A DNA stretch of 64,000 nucleotides from an uncultured Lachnospiraceae bacterium (GCA_949948735.1 CATLGV010000004.1:1-64000); one strand, 5' to 3'; shown: positions 52,809 through 63,131, counted from the stretch's first letter. Notes: generated by a model not told the origin, from the sequence alone. Program-made: numbers and translations.

Positions 52809-54461
52809 ATGAAGAAGAAAGCACTGAAAAAGTTATTTGCAGTGACGCTTGCAGCAAGCATGGTATGCTCTCTTGCGGCATGCGGCGGCAAGTCGGACGA
52901 CAATGCGGCAAATAACAATGCGGACAACAGCACTACGTCCAGTTCAAACACGAATGCAGCCACGGATAATAATACATCCACGGACAATGCGACAGCTCCG
53001 GCAGAGACAACGCAGAGAGGTAAGGAGACCGTTACCTTTATGACGATTGACTTTAACGCGGGTACATCCAATACGGGTGAGTATGCGGACCAGATCTTGA
53101 ATCAGTTAAATGAGGCAGCGAATGTTGACCTGCAGATTGAGTGGATACTTACCGACGTACTGGAGGAGAAGATTACGCTTGCAATGTCAAGCCCGCAGAC
53201 GATGCCTATGGTTATCACGCACAGCGGTATGCTTACAGGTAACATCGTAAGCGCGGCGAAGCAGGGCGCGTTTGTGGATTTGAACGATTACATCTGGGAT
53301 TCCGAGAAGTATCCGAATCTGTCACAGATGAACAAGGATGTAGCGGATACGCTTACCGTAGACGGCAAGCTGATTGCAATCCCGCGTACACGTGACATCG
53401 GACGTTACGGCCTCTCTTATCGTAAGGACTGGGCAGAGGCGGTAGGAATCACATCAGATCCCAAGACAATCGACGATGTATACGATATGCTCTACAAGTT
53501 CACCTATGAGGATCCGGACGGAAACGGCAAGGACGACACATACGGCTTGGAAATGACACTGTATACAGGCCCGTTTGATATTATCCAGACATGGTTCGGC
53601 GTAGGAAACGGCTGGGCAGAGGTAGACGGCAAGCTGGTTCCGGTACATATGCAGCCGGAATATCAGGAAGCGCTCGACTGGATTAAGAAGGTTTATGACG
53701 ACGGCTTAATGCCGAAGGATTGGGCTGTAAGAACAACCGATACCTGGGAGAACGGCTGCAAGACCGGTGAGTCCGGCGTCTTCATCGACACGATGGACGG
53801 CGGCCGCCGTATCTGGGATTATTTTGGCAAAGAGGAATCCTATACGCCGTCCGTTACAAATCCGGACGAACAGGCGTCCATGAGACTGTTGGGCGCAATC
53901 AACGACAGAACGCTTGCAACCTCAGGCTATAACGGATACTTCACTGTAAGCGCATCCACCTGCGATACACCGGAGAAGATTGACGCAGTGCTGACGCTTC
54001 TTGACAAGCTCAACGATAACGACCTCAGAATTCTTGTTGAGTACGGTATCGAGGGCGTAAACTGGGAGAAGGACGCTGACGGCAATCTGGTTGACCTTGA
54101 CCTGGAGAACCCGACGCTGGCAGCAAACTACATGGGATTGAACCAGCTGCTTGCTTATCTGCCCAGATATACCCCGGATCCTGCGCCGGCAATGAATGAG
54201 AGCCGTCAGGCACAGGAGGATGCTTATGTGGCGAACGAGAAGTATGCGGTACTGAATCCGGCAACCTCTTATCTTGCAAACTCCGCAACCTATGCGGACA
54301 TTGGCGCAACGCTTGACGAGGAGCTCAAGCAGGCAAGAACACAGTACATCTGCGGCGAGATTGATCAGGCTGGTCTTCAGGCAGCCTGGGACAGCTGGTT
54401 AAGCAAGGGCGGTCAGGCGATCATCGACGAAGTCAATGAGCAGTATCTTGCAAATCAATAA
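52809..54461 (+). CDS. Extracellular sugar-binding lipoprotein (LplA-like)
   Basis: The 550-residue lipoprotein has lipobox LAAC with Cys25, a Ser/Thr/Asn-rich linker (residues 35-75), and a large binding domain. MNKDVADTLTVDGKLIAIPR and YRKDWAEAVGI are seen in the LplA/family 1-type binding proteins that serve LplBC-type permeases. The likely ligands are rhamnogalacturonan oligosaccharides, judging from the lyase genes that follow. AAGGAGG stands eight bases before the ATG. Codons are very regular and C-ending, suggesting high expression. Confidence 0.92.
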   Translation: MKKKALKKLFAVTLAASMVCSLAACGGKSDDNAANNNADNSTTSSSNTNAATDNNTSTDNATAPAETTQRGKETVTFMTIDFNAGTSNTGEYADQILNQLNEAANVDLQIEWILTDVLEEKITLAMSSPQTMPMVITHSGMLTGNIVSAAKQGAFVDLNDYIWDSEKYPNLSQMNKDVADTLTVDGKLIAIPRTRDIGRYGLSYRKDWAEAVGITSDPKTIDDVYDMLYKFTYEDPDGNGKDDTYGLEMTLYTGPFDIIQTWFGVGNGWAEVDGKLVPVHMQPEYQEALDWIKKVYDDGLMPKDWAVRTTDTWENGCKTGESGVFIDTMDGGRRIWDYFGKEESYTPSVTNPDEQASMRLLGAINDRTLATSGYNGYFTVSASTCDTPEKIDAVLTLLDKLNDNDLRILVEYGIEGVNWEKDADGNLVDLDLENPTLAANYMGLNQLLAYLPRYTPDPAPAMNESRQAQEDAYVANEKYAVLNPATSYLANSATYADIGATLDEELKQARTQYICGEIDQAGLQAAWDSWLSKGGQAIIDEVNEQYLANQ

Positions 54462-54507
54462 GAAATAAAACAAAGCAGGCATGGGTCTATCCGACCCGCA
54501 ATAATAC

Positions 54508-54540
54508 GGCACTGGTACACCGGGTACCAGTGCCATTGTT
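54508..54540 (+). terminator. Hairpin after the binding protein gene
   Basis: GGCACTGGTAC pairs perfectly with GTACCAGTGCC around a five-base loop, followed by ATTGTTAT. The T-run is weak, so read-through to the lyase genes is likely. Confidence 0.7.
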
Positions 54541-54561
54541 ATCAGGGAGAGCAGAAGGCAG

Positions 54562-57180
54562 ATGAAATTACATAATTTGAGGCAGACGGAGGCGGCGGGC
54601 TGCACCACGTGGGGCTGTATGTGGAAGCAGGGCGAATGCACGGAGGATACGGCATACCACTGTACCGGCGAGGACGGCGGCATGGTTGAGCTGCAGACGA
54701 GGATAACCGCGTACTGGCCGGACGGCAGCGTAAAATGGACGGCGCATACCGCGGACGCGTCAAAGCTTGGAAGGCGCATCGAAGTGACGGCGGGAACGGC
54801 GTGTCCGGTACAGGAAAAAATAACGGTTACGGAAACGCCGCGGACAATTGAGATTAGAACCGCAGGCAGTGTTATGCATATTACAAAGGACGGCTCGGGA
54901 CTTTTTGACAGCGTGGAAGCAGGCGGGAAGACCGTGCTGGCGCACGCGAGGCCGGTTTTAAAGCTGGAGCAGCCGGTGACGGGACTGCCCGGGGCCAAAG
55001 CGGTCAGGGATTATGTGGGACAGATTGCGCGTATTACAATAGAGGAGGACGGGCCGCTTCAGGCAGCGCTGAAATACGAGGGGATACACAGGGCTGCGGA
55101 CGGCGAGGAGAAAATGCCCTTTATTATCCGTATGACGGTTGGCAGGGATGCAGGGGATATAAAATTTACGCATACCTTTCTGTACGACGGGGATGAAAAC
55201 CGGGATTTCCTGAAAGGAATCGGCATATGCTTTGAGCGTCCGATGGCGGGCGCGCTTTACGACCGCCACGTAAAGTTTATGGGGGATTGCGGGATGTTCC
55301 ATGAGGCGGTCGTGCCGATGCTATCATGGCGGCCGAAGGTCCCTGAAGGCCTTTATGAGCGCCAAATGGCAGGCGGCCTTCTTCACCCGGACCAAAGCGA
55401 GAAGGAAATTGCCGACAGGATTGCGGAAAATGCCCCGCATTGGAGCGAATATGAGATTTGCCAGGACTTTGCAACGCATTTCGGTGTGCGCAAGAAGCAG
55501 GCGGGAGAGCATCTGTGTTATATTGACTGCCTGCACGGCGTCCGCGCGAAGGGCGGGTGCGCCTTTGGCGGTGAAAACGGCAGTGTGCTGATGGCGGTAC
55601 GCGATTTCTGGGAGAAATATCCGAGCGGATACAGCATCAAAGGACTGGACGGAGATAAGGCGTCCTGTACGATATGGTTTTATTCGCCGGCGGCAGCGGC
55701 TTATGATTTCCGGCATTACGCGGACAGAGGATATAATCAGGTATGCTATGAGGGGTATGATTATAAGGGGGCGGAGCCGGTCGGGATAGCCTGCACAAGC
55801 GAGTGTGCCGTCGCGTATGCCGCCGAACCGATACCGGAGGACGGCAGCATAGAACGGTTCTGTGAAAATCTGAACCGTCCTGCCGTTTATATGGGGACGC
55901 CGGAATTTTACCATGAGCTGCGGGCATTTGGATACTGGTCGCTCCCGGCAGGGGAGACGCAGGCGGAGTGCTGGCTGGAGCAGCAGCTGGCGGAGGCGTT
56001 CGCGTTCTATAAAGAAGAGGTGGAACAGCGCGGCTGGTACGGCCTGTTCAATTACGGCGATTTTATGCACAGCTATGACAAGGTGCGCCATCAATGGCGT
56101 TATGACATCGGCGGGTATGCATGGGATAATACGGAGCTGGTGCCGACGCTGTGGCTGTGGCTCTACTTCCTGCGCAGCGGCAGGGAGGAGGTCTTTACAC
56201 TGGCGGAAAAGCTTTCACGCCATGCGTCGGAGGTAGACGTCTATCATTTCGGCAGATATAAAGGGCTTGGATCACGCCACAATGTACGTCATTGGGGCTG
56301 CCCCTGCAAGGAGGCGCGCATTGCGATGGCGGGGCATCACCGGTATCTGTATTACCTGACGGGAGACAGGCGGCTGGAGGATATATTTGACGAGCTGAAG
56401 GATAACGAGGAAAGCTTTCTGAACCGGGATCCGCTGGGCGATTTTTATGAAAAAGCGGATATGGTTTATCCGAGTCACGCACGCAGCGGGCCGGACTGGT
56501 CTTCGTTGTGCTCCAACTGGATGACGCAGTGGGAGCGGACGCGGGACGAGCGTTACCGCGAGAAAATTGTTATCGGACTGGAGGACATCAAAAAAGCGCC
56601 CCTGCAGCTTTCGTCGGGGCCGGACTTTGAGTTTGACCCGCATTCCCTGCATCTGCGCTATATCGGAGAGCGCACCACCGGCGGGTGTCATCTGCAGGTG
56701 TGCATGGGGGCCCCTCAGATTTGGCTGGAGCTTGCGGACTGGCTTGCGGATGAGCAGTTTCGGGATATGCTGGCGCAGTACGGACGCTTTTATTACCTGC
56801 CGCATGAGCAGCAGCTTGCGGAATCGGGCGGCATTATCGGGGACCGGGAATTCTCGCTTCCGTTCTTTGCGGCGGCGCTGGGGGCCTACGGTGCAGAACG
56901 GCTCGGACAGCCGTGGCTTGCCGCAAAAACATGGGAGATTTTGCTGGGTGCGCTGGTTACCGAAAACAACAGCGACGGCTTTGTCAGGAATACGCTTGCA
57001 GACTGCGGCAACCGGGGACGGTTATCGGAGATACCCTGGATTTCTACAAATTTTACCGCGCAGTGGTGCCTGAATGTGATTATGGTACTGGAATTTATAC
57101 AGGACGCCCTGCCGGAGACCATGGAGGAGGTACAGACGCTTGTAAAGGGCGGGAAAAAGGAGCTTTTTCGAAAGGCGTAA
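54562..57180 (+). CDS. YetA/PL26-like rhamnogalacturonan exo-lyase family protein
   Basis: The 872-residue cytosolic protein fits the three-part PcRGLX/YetA family: an N-terminal RIFT-like barrel (MKLHNLRQTEAAGCTTWGCM and YWPDGSVKWTAHTA), a central beta-sandwich-like part, and a C-terminal alpha toroid (residues about 470-870; GWYGLFNYGDFMHSYDKVRH). Related proteins include YetA of B. subtilis and the exo-rhamnogalacturonan lyases of PL26. There is no signal peptide, so the substrate must be imported. The start follows GAGAGCAGAAGGCAG. The exact bond cut is inferred from family and context. Confidence 0.85.
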   Translation: MKLHNLRQTEAAGCTTWGCMWKQGECTEDTAYHCTGEDGGMVELQTRITAYWPDGSVKWTAHTADASKLGRRIEVTAGTACPVQEKITVTETPRTIEIRTAGSVMHITKDGSGLFDSVEAGGKTVLAHARPVLKLEQPVTGLPGAKAVRDYVGQIARITIEEDGPLQAALKYEGIHRAADGEEKMPFIIRMTVGRDAGDIKFTHTFLYDGDENRDFLKGIGICFERPMAGALYDRHVKFMGDCGMFHEAVVPMLSWRPKVPEGLYERQMAGGLLHPDQSEKEIADRIAENAPHWSEYEICQDFATHFGVRKKQAGEHLCYIDCLHGVRAKGGCAFGGENGSVLMAVRDFWEKYPSGYSIKGLDGDKASCTIWFYSPAAAAYDFRHYADRGYNQVCYEGYDYKGAEPVGIACTSECAVAYAAEPIPEDGSIERFCENLNRPAVYMGTPEFYHELRAFGYWSLPAGETQAECWLEQQLAEAFAFYKEEVEQRGWYGLFNYGDFMHSYDKVRHQWRYDIGGYAWDNTELVPTLWLWLYFLRSGREEVFTLAEKLSRHASEVDVYHFGRYKGLGSRHNVRHWGCPCKEARIAMAGHHRYLYYLTGDRRLEDIFDELKDNEESFLNRDPLGDFYEKADMVYPSHARSGPDWSSLCSNWMTQWERTRDERYREKIVIGLEDIKKAPLQLSSGPDFEFDPHSLHLRYIGERTTGGCHLQVCMGAPQIWLELADWLADEQFRDMLAQYGRFYYLPHEQQLAESGGIIGDREFSLPFFAAALGAYGAERLGQPWLAAKTWEILLGALVTENNSDGFVRNTLADCGNRGRLSEIPWISTNFTAQWCLNVIMVLEFIQDALPETMEEVQTLVKGGKKELFRKA

Positions 57181-57233
57181 ACGCATGTGCGATAAAAGGG
57201 TGTAAAACGAATTGTGGTATGGAGGGATGAGCA

Positions 57234-59666
57234 TTGAAAATCAGGGAAATAAACGACACAAGTGTCACAATTGAATGGGAAAGCGTGGAGGGCGCCGACG
57301 GCTATCGCGTGTACTGGGCGGACGCCGATACGCCGGGAATGAACTATAAGCTGATGGCGGAGGGGACAGACTGCGCCTACACGCTGCACAAGGCGACGCA
57401 TGTCCCGCATTACTTCAGGCTGTCTTATATGAAGGCCGGGGAGGAGCACCGGCTGGACGGAGTCTTAAAGACACCGGTAAAAAAAGTATTTCATCCGCAG
57501 CTTGAAAAGCTGGGCAGGGGGCTGATTGCTGTGCCGGCGGCAGACGGTATTTTCTTAAGCTGGCGGATGTGGGTGGACGAGGCGAAGGGCTGGTGTGAGA
57601 CGGGGCTTACCGGCACGGATTACGCCGTGTACAGAAATGGGGAACGGCTGGCGGTTGTCACGGACAGCACGAATTATCTGGATAAGGACGGAACGGGGAA
57701 GGACAGCTATTATGTGGTTCCGGTCGAGGGACAGGAGGAGCAGACTCAGGCGGCTTCAGCGCCGGTAAAGCCATGGGCGCATCCCTATCTGGATATTCCG
57801 ATTCGCAAGCCCCAGGGCGGCGTAACGCCCGCGGGGGAGGAATATGACTACAGTGCAAACGATATGAGCGTGGCGGATGTGGACGGGGACGGCGAATATG
57901 AGTTCCTTGTCAAATGGGATCCGTCCAATTCCCACGACGTTTCCATCAAGGGATATACGGGCAGCTGCTATATCGACTGCTACAAGCTCGACGGAACGCT
58001 GCTGTGGCGGCTTGACATGGGGGTTAATATCCGCGCAGGCGCTCATTACACGCAGTTTATCGCATATGATTTTAACGGGGACGGGAAGGCCGAGATGGCG
58101 GTGAAGACGGCCCCGGGAACAAAAATGACATGCTACCGTCCGGACGGGACGGTTTGCACGGAGCAGTATATTTCCATGCCGGCGGCGGATCTGGCGGCGG
58201 GGTATTCCCATGAGGACAATTATGTCTGCTCGGCGGCGGATTACAGGGAGCATATGATAGAAGTCTTTCAGGGATGGCATGCGCATGAAGAGGTGGTAAG
58301 CGGGCATTGGCCCCGGACGCTGGAGGAGTGCTTTGGCATGGCGGCCCGGTATACATATCCGCTTACACGGGAGGATGCGGCGGCGCTTGCCGATTACTTT
58401 ATTAACGAATACGCACCGGGCCGGAGTCCGCGCAACCGGCTGGATCAGTTTGAGGGCTTTGTGTACCGGGGGCCGGAATATCTGACGATGTTTGCGGGGG
58501 ACGGCGCGGAGCTGGAGACCATTCCGTTTAAGATGGAAAGAGTGGACGACGGTCTGATGTGGGGTGATTATGCGCTGCCGAGGATTGAGCCCTGCAACCG
58601 CGTGGACCGGTTCTTGTCCGGCGTCGCATATCTGGACGGGCAGCGGCCGTATCTTATTATATGCAGAGGCTATTACACAAGAACGACGATTGTGGCTTAC
58701 GACTTTTTTGAAAATACATTTCGCGAGAAATTCTCGGTGGACAGCGGCTTCGTGCCGATGACAAATCCGTTTAACGACCACAGCGTGCATGACATAACCG
58801 GTACGGATCCTGTGTACGGCAGGATTGCGGGACAGGGCAATCACAGCCTTGCGACTGCGGATGTGGACGGCGACGGCTTTATGGAAATCATATACGGCGG
58901 CTGTGTCATTGACCATGATGGAAGCGTGCTTTACAGCAGCTATGATTATCGACCGGACGGCGTATATGCCAAGCTTGGGCACGGGGACGCGATGCATGTG
59001 GCAAGGATAGATCCCGACAGGCCGGGCCTCCAGATATTCAATGTATTTGAAGGCGGTGCGGCGGTGCCCTACGGCTTTGCGCTGCGGGACGCTGAGACGG
59101 GCGAGGCGATTTTCGGTGAGTATGCGACGGAAGACCTGGGACGCTGTATGATCGGGAAAATTGACAAGAATACGCGGGGACTGCAGGTGTGGGTGAAGGA
59201 GACCTTTGACTGTAAGGGCAATAAGCTCGACGTTCCCCTGCTGGGCACCAATCAGAGCATACATTACGCGGCGGATCTCACAACACAGGTGACCGACGGC
59301 GTGGATTATGTGCACAGCAAACATACGGGCGTGGTCAACGATAATATTCACGGCGTCATGCTTACGCCCGAGGATACGCTCACCAATAACGGGACGAAGG
59401 GCAATCCTTGTCTGATCGCCGATATTTTCGGTGATTTCCGGGAGGAGCTTTTGCTGCGGACGACCGACAGCAGCGCGATTCGTATTTATGTCAATACGGA
59501 TATTACGCGCCACAAGCTGTTTACGCTGATGCACGATACGCAGTACCGCTGCGGGGTGGCGTGGCAGAACAACTGTTACAACCAGCCGGGCTATACCAGC
59601 TTCTATTATGGAAGCGATATGGATTTCGGCGCGGTGCTGCCGTGGCTGGAAAAAAGCGGGGATTGA
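57234..59666 (+). CDS. PL11 rhamnogalacturonan lyase with FnIII-like domain
   Basis: The 810-residue protein starts with TTG 57234, seven bases after GGAGGG. Residues 1-85 form a fibronectin type III-like domain (TSVTIEWESVEGADGYRVYW). From about 200 on it is a PL11 lyase (YesW/YesX type): the calcium-site repeats MSVADVDGDGEYEFLVKWDP, DFNGDGKAEMAVKTAPG and TADVDGDGFMEIIYGG belong to its beta-propeller. It cleaves the backbone of rhamnogalacturonan I. There is no signal peptide, which is unlike YesW, so intracellular action is inferred. Confidence 0.93.
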   Translation: MKIREINDTSVTIEWESVEGADGYRVYWADADTPGMNYKLMAEGTDCAYTLHKATHVPHYFRLSYMKAGEEHRLDGVLKTPVKKVFHPQLEKLGRGLIAVPAADGIFLSWRMWVDEAKGWCETGLTGTDYAVYRNGERLAVVTDSTNYLDKDGTGKDSYYVVPVEGQEEQTQAASAPVKPWAHPYLDIPIRKPQGGVTPAGEEYDYSANDMSVADVDGDGEYEFLVKWDPSNSHDVSIKGYTGSCYIDCYKLDGTLLWRLDMGVNIRAGAHYTQFIAYDFNGDGKAEMAVKTAPGTKMTCYRPDGTVCTEQYISMPAADLAAGYSHEDNYVCSAADYREHMIEVFQGWHAHEEVVSGHWPRTLEECFGMAARYTYPLTREDAAALADYFINEYAPGRSPRNRLDQFEGFVYRGPEYLTMFAGDGAELETIPFKMERVDDGLMWGDYALPRIEPCNRVDRFLSGVAYLDGQRPYLIICRGYYTRTTIVAYDFFENTFREKFSVDSGFVPMTNPFNDHSVHDITGTDPVYGRIAGQGNHSLATADVDGDGFMEIIYGGCVIDHDGSVLYSSYDYRPDGVYAKLGHGDAMHVARIDPDRPGLQIFNVFEGGAAVPYGFALRDAETGEAIFGEYATEDLGRCMIGKIDKNTRGLQVWVKETFDCKGNKLDVPLLGTNQSIHYAADLTTQVTDGVDYVHSKHTGVVNDNIHGVMLTPEDTLTNNGTKGNPCLIADIFGDFREELLLRTTDSSAIRIYVNTDITRHKLFTLMHDTQYRCGVAWQNNCYNQPGYTSFYYGSDMDFGAVLPWLEKSGD

Positions 59667-59690
59667 AACAGTGATTCCGGAAAGTGCGAC

Positions 59691-59742
59691 AATTGTAGAA
59701 CCAGATAGAAAAGAGCGATAATCGTAGAACCGGTTAGGAAAG
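59691..59742. repeat. Imperfect direct repeat ahead of the hairpins
   Basis: AATTGTAGAACCAGATAGAA at 59691 and AATCGTAGAACCGGTTAGGA at 59720 are 29 bases apart and mostly identical. Either a regulator-binding pair or the trace of a small duplication. Confidence 0.45.
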
Positions 59743-59803
59743 AATTTGCGGCAGGCTTGCCGCAAATTCTTTGAACGCAGGCTGATGAGCCTGCGTTTTT
59801 TTA
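59738..59803 (+). terminator. Double hairpin terminator after the PL11 gene
   Basis: AAGAATTTGCGGC pairs with GCCGCAAATTCTT. Directly after comes AACGCAGGCT with AGCCTGCGTT and a T-run. Together they should end the rhamnogalacturonan operon. Confidence 0.85.
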
Positions 59804-59832
59804 TGGACAAATGCGGGGAGAACTGCTATCAT
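59804..59832 (+). promoter_or_regulatory. Promoter of the histidine kinase operon
   Basis: TGGACA (59804-59809) and TATCAT (59827-59832) are 17 bases apart, directly after the terminator T-run. Confidence 0.65.
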
Positions 59833-59882
59833 AAAGGTGTATGTTTTCAAAACAAAAGAGTTTTGTGTGGTGATAGGGACTT

Positions 59883-62753
59883 ATGAGTATTGTATTTTTG
59901 GGACTTGAGATTTTTGGCTGCGGCATTATTATCAGTGCATTATTGCTTTTGTTGAAGGGGGACGGCTCCAGGGATCAAAAGCTGATGCAGTATTTCCTGC
60001 TGGGGGCGTTGATACAAAATGCAGGCTACATATTGGAGATGACGGCGCCCACGCTGGAGGCGGCCGTTGTAGCCGTCAAGATTCAATATCTGGGTTCGCT
60101 GGCGATACCGATTTGTTACTGCCACTTTATGTTCAATTATTGCTATGAGAAAGCGCCGGCAAGGATTTTAAGGGTTTTGAAGCTTGTCGACGTCTTTGTG
60201 TTGTGCCTTGTCTTTACCTGTGATTTTCACAGCTTTTATTATCGCCGGATAGACTGGCTCCAGACGGCGGGCGGCCAGGGGTATCTGCGTCTGGAGTACG
60301 GATGGGGGTACTGGCTTTTCATGCTGTTTGGCACGATCATCCCCTACACGCTGTCGCTGAGCGCGCTGATTCGTGTCTGCATGAAGCGGCCGGAGTATGC
60401 GGCGGACCGCAAGTGCAAGCTGATTTTGCTGATTTCGGTGCTGCCGGTGATAGCGCTCTTTTCTTATGCGATGAAGCTGACGCAAATGGATTATACGCCG
60501 TTGGTGCTGGGCCTGGCGCTTTCAAGCGTGGTGATTCTCATCTGGAGCAGGAAGGTCTACGATTTCAGCGGCCTCGCATCCAGGATCCTGCTGGACAGCA
60601 TGGGGGACGGCGTAATCGCGCTGGATGAACAGCACAAGATTGCGGCCTTTAATCCGGCGGCCAGGAAAATTTTTAAGACGCTGGGCGGCCGGATGATCGG
60701 CAGGAGTATTTTGGAGCTGGAGGGGTTCTCGGCGGGCATTCTGGAGGAGAACAGCGAGGGCAAGGAGGAATTTTGCCTGGACGGCCGGTTTTATCAGGGA
60801 CATGCGGAGCCGATTTCGGACCGGTATGGGAAGAGCAAGGGCTATGTGGTCCTTATTTTGGATGTGACAAAGACGCGCAATTATATAGAAGAGATTAAGC
60901 AGGTGCGGGAGCAGGCGGAACAGGCCAATATTGCAAAGAGTGCATTCCTTGCGAATATGTCTCACGAGATTCGGACCCCGATGAACGCGATTGTAGGCCT
61001 GAGCGACATTATTATGGAGGAGAGCAGAGGGCGTAAGGTGTATGAGTACGCCTGTGATATTAAGGCGGCTTCCCGCAATCTTCTGGCGCTGATCAATGAT
61101 ATTCTTGATTTGTCCAAGGTGGAGGCCGGCCGGATGGAGCTGATGCCGGCGGAGTACCATGTAAAGACGCTTGTCAACGAGGTCCTGAACATGATGGACG
61201 TCGTGGCGTCGCAGCGCGGCCTGATGATGAAGAGCGAATATGACATGTCGCTTCCGTGCCGTTATCTTGGGGATGAGGGCAGGATTAAGCAGATATTGAT
61301 CAATATACTGAACAATGCGTTGAAGTTTACCAGGGAGGGATATGTCAGGATTTCCGTCGGAGGCGTGCGGGAGGACGCGGCGGATATGGAACGTCTTCGT
61401 TTCCAGATCGAGGACACCGGCTGCGGCATCCGTCCGGAAGACCTTGACAAGATATTTGAGAATTTCAAGCAGGTTGATTCCAAAAGAAACCGCAGCGTGG
61501 AGGGGACGGGACTGGGCCTTTCCATTACCAAGCATCTCGTAGAGCTGATGGAAGGCACGATTACGGTGGAAAGCGTGTACGGCGAGGGCACGACCTTTAC
61601 CGTGGAGCTCCCGCAGCGGATTGTCGACAACAGGCCCCTGAGCGAGGTTCCGGAGGCCGAAGCCAGGAAGGAGGAGAAGCTCGAACCGTTTTACGTGGAG
61701 GGCTACAAGGTACTGGTAGTCGATGACAATCTGATAAACAGAAAGGTAGCGCGTATTTTACTGCAGTCCTATGGCATGGAGATTGCCGAGGCTGACAGCG
61801 GGGCGGCGGCGATTGCGCTTGTCAGGGAAAACAGGTATGACATGATCTTTATGGATCATATGATGCCGGAGATGGACGGTATCGAGGCAGTGCACATTAT
61901 CCGGCATGAGTGCGGGGAAAACGGCAGTATGCCTGTCATTATGGCGTTGACGGCGAATGCCATGGAAGGTGTGAAGGAAACCTTTCTGGCAAACGGGTTC
62001 CAGGATTTTATTACAAAGCCGCTGGACAGAAGGCAGCTGCATGAGGCTCTGCTGAGATGGATTCCCGGGGAGCGGCGGATAGCGTGCGCCGCGTGGGGCG
62101 GCAGCCGGCCGGAGGAGAACAGGCGGAGAATGGAATTCCAGAGTATTCTTATCGAAGGGATCGATACGGACGAGGCGCTGAAGCGCTATTCCGGCAGCGT
62201 AGAGGAATATCGGGAGCTTTTGAATCTGTACTGGCTGGACGGTAAACGCAAGCTGGCGCTTCTGCGGACGCTTTTGGATAAACGGGATTACAAAACCTAC
62301 GGTATAGAAGTGCATGGACTAAAGAGCGCTTCCGCCAACGTGGGCGCCATGAAGATTTCCGAGAGTGCAAGAGAGCAGGAATATGCGGTGGACAGGGGAG
62401 ACGAGACCTTTGTTGACAGCCATGCGCCAAGGCTTTTTGAGGCTTACGAGGAACAGCTGGCGCATATCGCAAGGTTCCTCGAAGAGGCGCCGGCGGCGGG
62501 CGGCGGGGAGGAGAAGGCGCGCGCGCCGGAGAAAGCGGAGCTTTTGGAGGAGCTTCGCAAGGCGCTGGCGCAGCTGGAGAATTTCCGTGCCAAGGAGTGT
62601 GCGCGCCGGATAGAGGGCCTTCTGCGGAGCCGGCTTGCACCGGATACGGAGAATAAGCTTAAGGAAATACAGGAACAGCTGAAGCTGTATGAGGATGAGG
62701 CGGCCGAAGAGCTTTTGCGAAAGCTGCTGGAACAAATAGAGAAGGGAGACTGA
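59883..62753 (+). CDS. Hybrid sensor histidine kinase with 7TM, PAS, REC and Hpt
   Basis: The 956-residue protein has a 7TM histidine-kinase N-terminal region (residues 1-222), a PAS domain (about 232-335), HisKA with H361 (NMSHEIRTPMNAIVGLSD), an ATPase domain (ILNNALKFTREG, DTGCGI, GTGLGLSI), a receiver with D658 (MIFMDHMMPEMDG) and an Hpt domain with H811 (EVHGLKSASANVGA). Phosphate can therefore relay inside one protein before going to a separate receiver. The C-terminus is a long charged helix. It lies next to a stand-alone receiver. The 7TM region suggests a small hydrophobic or envelope signal. AGGGACTT precedes the ATG. Confidence 0.92.
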   Translation: MSIVFLGLEIFGCGIIISALLLLLKGDGSRDQKLMQYFLLGALIQNAGYILEMTAPTLEAAVVAVKIQYLGSLAIPICYCHFMFNYCYEKAPARILRVLKLVDVFVLCLVFTCDFHSFYYRRIDWLQTAGGQGYLRLEYGWGYWLFMLFGTIIPYTLSLSALIRVCMKRPEYAADRKCKLILLISVLPVIALFSYAMKLTQMDYTPLVLGLALSSVVILIWSRKVYDFSGLASRILLDSMGDGVIALDEQHKIAAFNPAARKIFKTLGGRMIGRSILELEGFSAGILEENSEGKEEFCLDGRFYQGHAEPISDRYGKSKGYVVLILDVTKTRNYIEEIKQVREQAEQANIAKSAFLANMSHEIRTPMNAIVGLSDIIMEESRGRKVYEYACDIKAASRNLLALINDILDLSKVEAGRMELMPAEYHVKTLVNEVLNMMDVVASQRGLMMKSEYDMSLPCRYLGDEGRIKQILINILNNALKFTREGYVRISVGGVREDAADMERLRFQIEDTGCGIRPEDLDKIFENFKQVDSKRNRSVEGTGLGLSITKHLVELMEGTITVESVYGEGTTFTVELPQRIVDNRPLSEVPEAEARKEEKLEPFYVEGYKVLVVDDNLINRKVARILLQSYGMEIAEADSGAAAIALVRENRYDMIFMDHMMPEMDGIEAVHIIRHECGENGSMPVIMALTANAMEGVKETFLANGFQDFITKPLDRRQLHEALLRWIPGERRIACAAWGGSRPEENRRRMEFQSILIEGIDTDEALKRYSGSVEEYRELLNLYWLDGKRKLALLRTLLDKRDYKTYGIEVHGLKSASANVGAMKISESAREQEYAVDRGDETFVDSHAPRLFEAYEEQLAHIARFLEEAPAAGGGEEKARAPEKAELLEELRKALAQLENFRAKECARRIEGLLRSRLAPDTENKLKEIQEQLKLYEDEAAEELLRKLLEQIEKGD

Positions 62754-62759
62754 GGTCAG

Positions 62760-63131
62760 ATGATAAATAAATTAAGAATATTGGCGGTAGACGACAACAG
62801 CATCAGTCTTGCGACAATTGAGCAGGCTCTGAAGCGGGATTATGAGGTTACGCCTCTCAATTCCGGCACGCGTGCCATACAATATCTGAAGCGGGAAAGG
62901 CCTGACTTGATTCTTCTTGATATTCAGATGTCAGGCAAGGACGGAATCGAGACGCTGCGGGAAATCCGCGAAATGAAAAGCTGTAAGGAAATACCGGTAA
63001 TTATGCTCACGTCAAAACAGGATAAGTCGGCGGTGCTTGAAAGCTCAAAGCTTGGTATTTATGATTATGTGCTCAAGCCCTTTGACGCGCAGGATTTGCA
63101 TGAGCGGATAGACCGGGTTCTGAAGAGATAG
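62760..63131 (+). CDS. Stand-alone response regulator receiver
   Basis: The 123-residue protein has only a receiver domain: acidic pair D11/D12 (LAVDDNSIS), phosphorylation site D54 (LILLDIQMSGKDG), Thr in MLTSKQD and Lys in VLKPFD. It has no output domain, so it may pass phosphate on, act as a phosphate sink, or regulate by binding. Its start is six bases after the kinase stop. It is most likely the target of the kinase's Hpt. Confidence 0.92.
   Translation: MINKLRILAVDDNSISLATIEQALKRDYEVTPLNSGTRAIQYLKRERPDLILLDIQMSGKDGIETLREIREMKSCKEIPVIMLTSKQDKSAVLESSKLGIYDYVLKPFDAQDLHERIDRVLKR

Noticed and set aside
57756-59810. Open frame of 684 codons on the minus strand across the PL11 gene
   Set aside because: Antisense shadow caused by codon bias; it would also run through the terminator hairpins.
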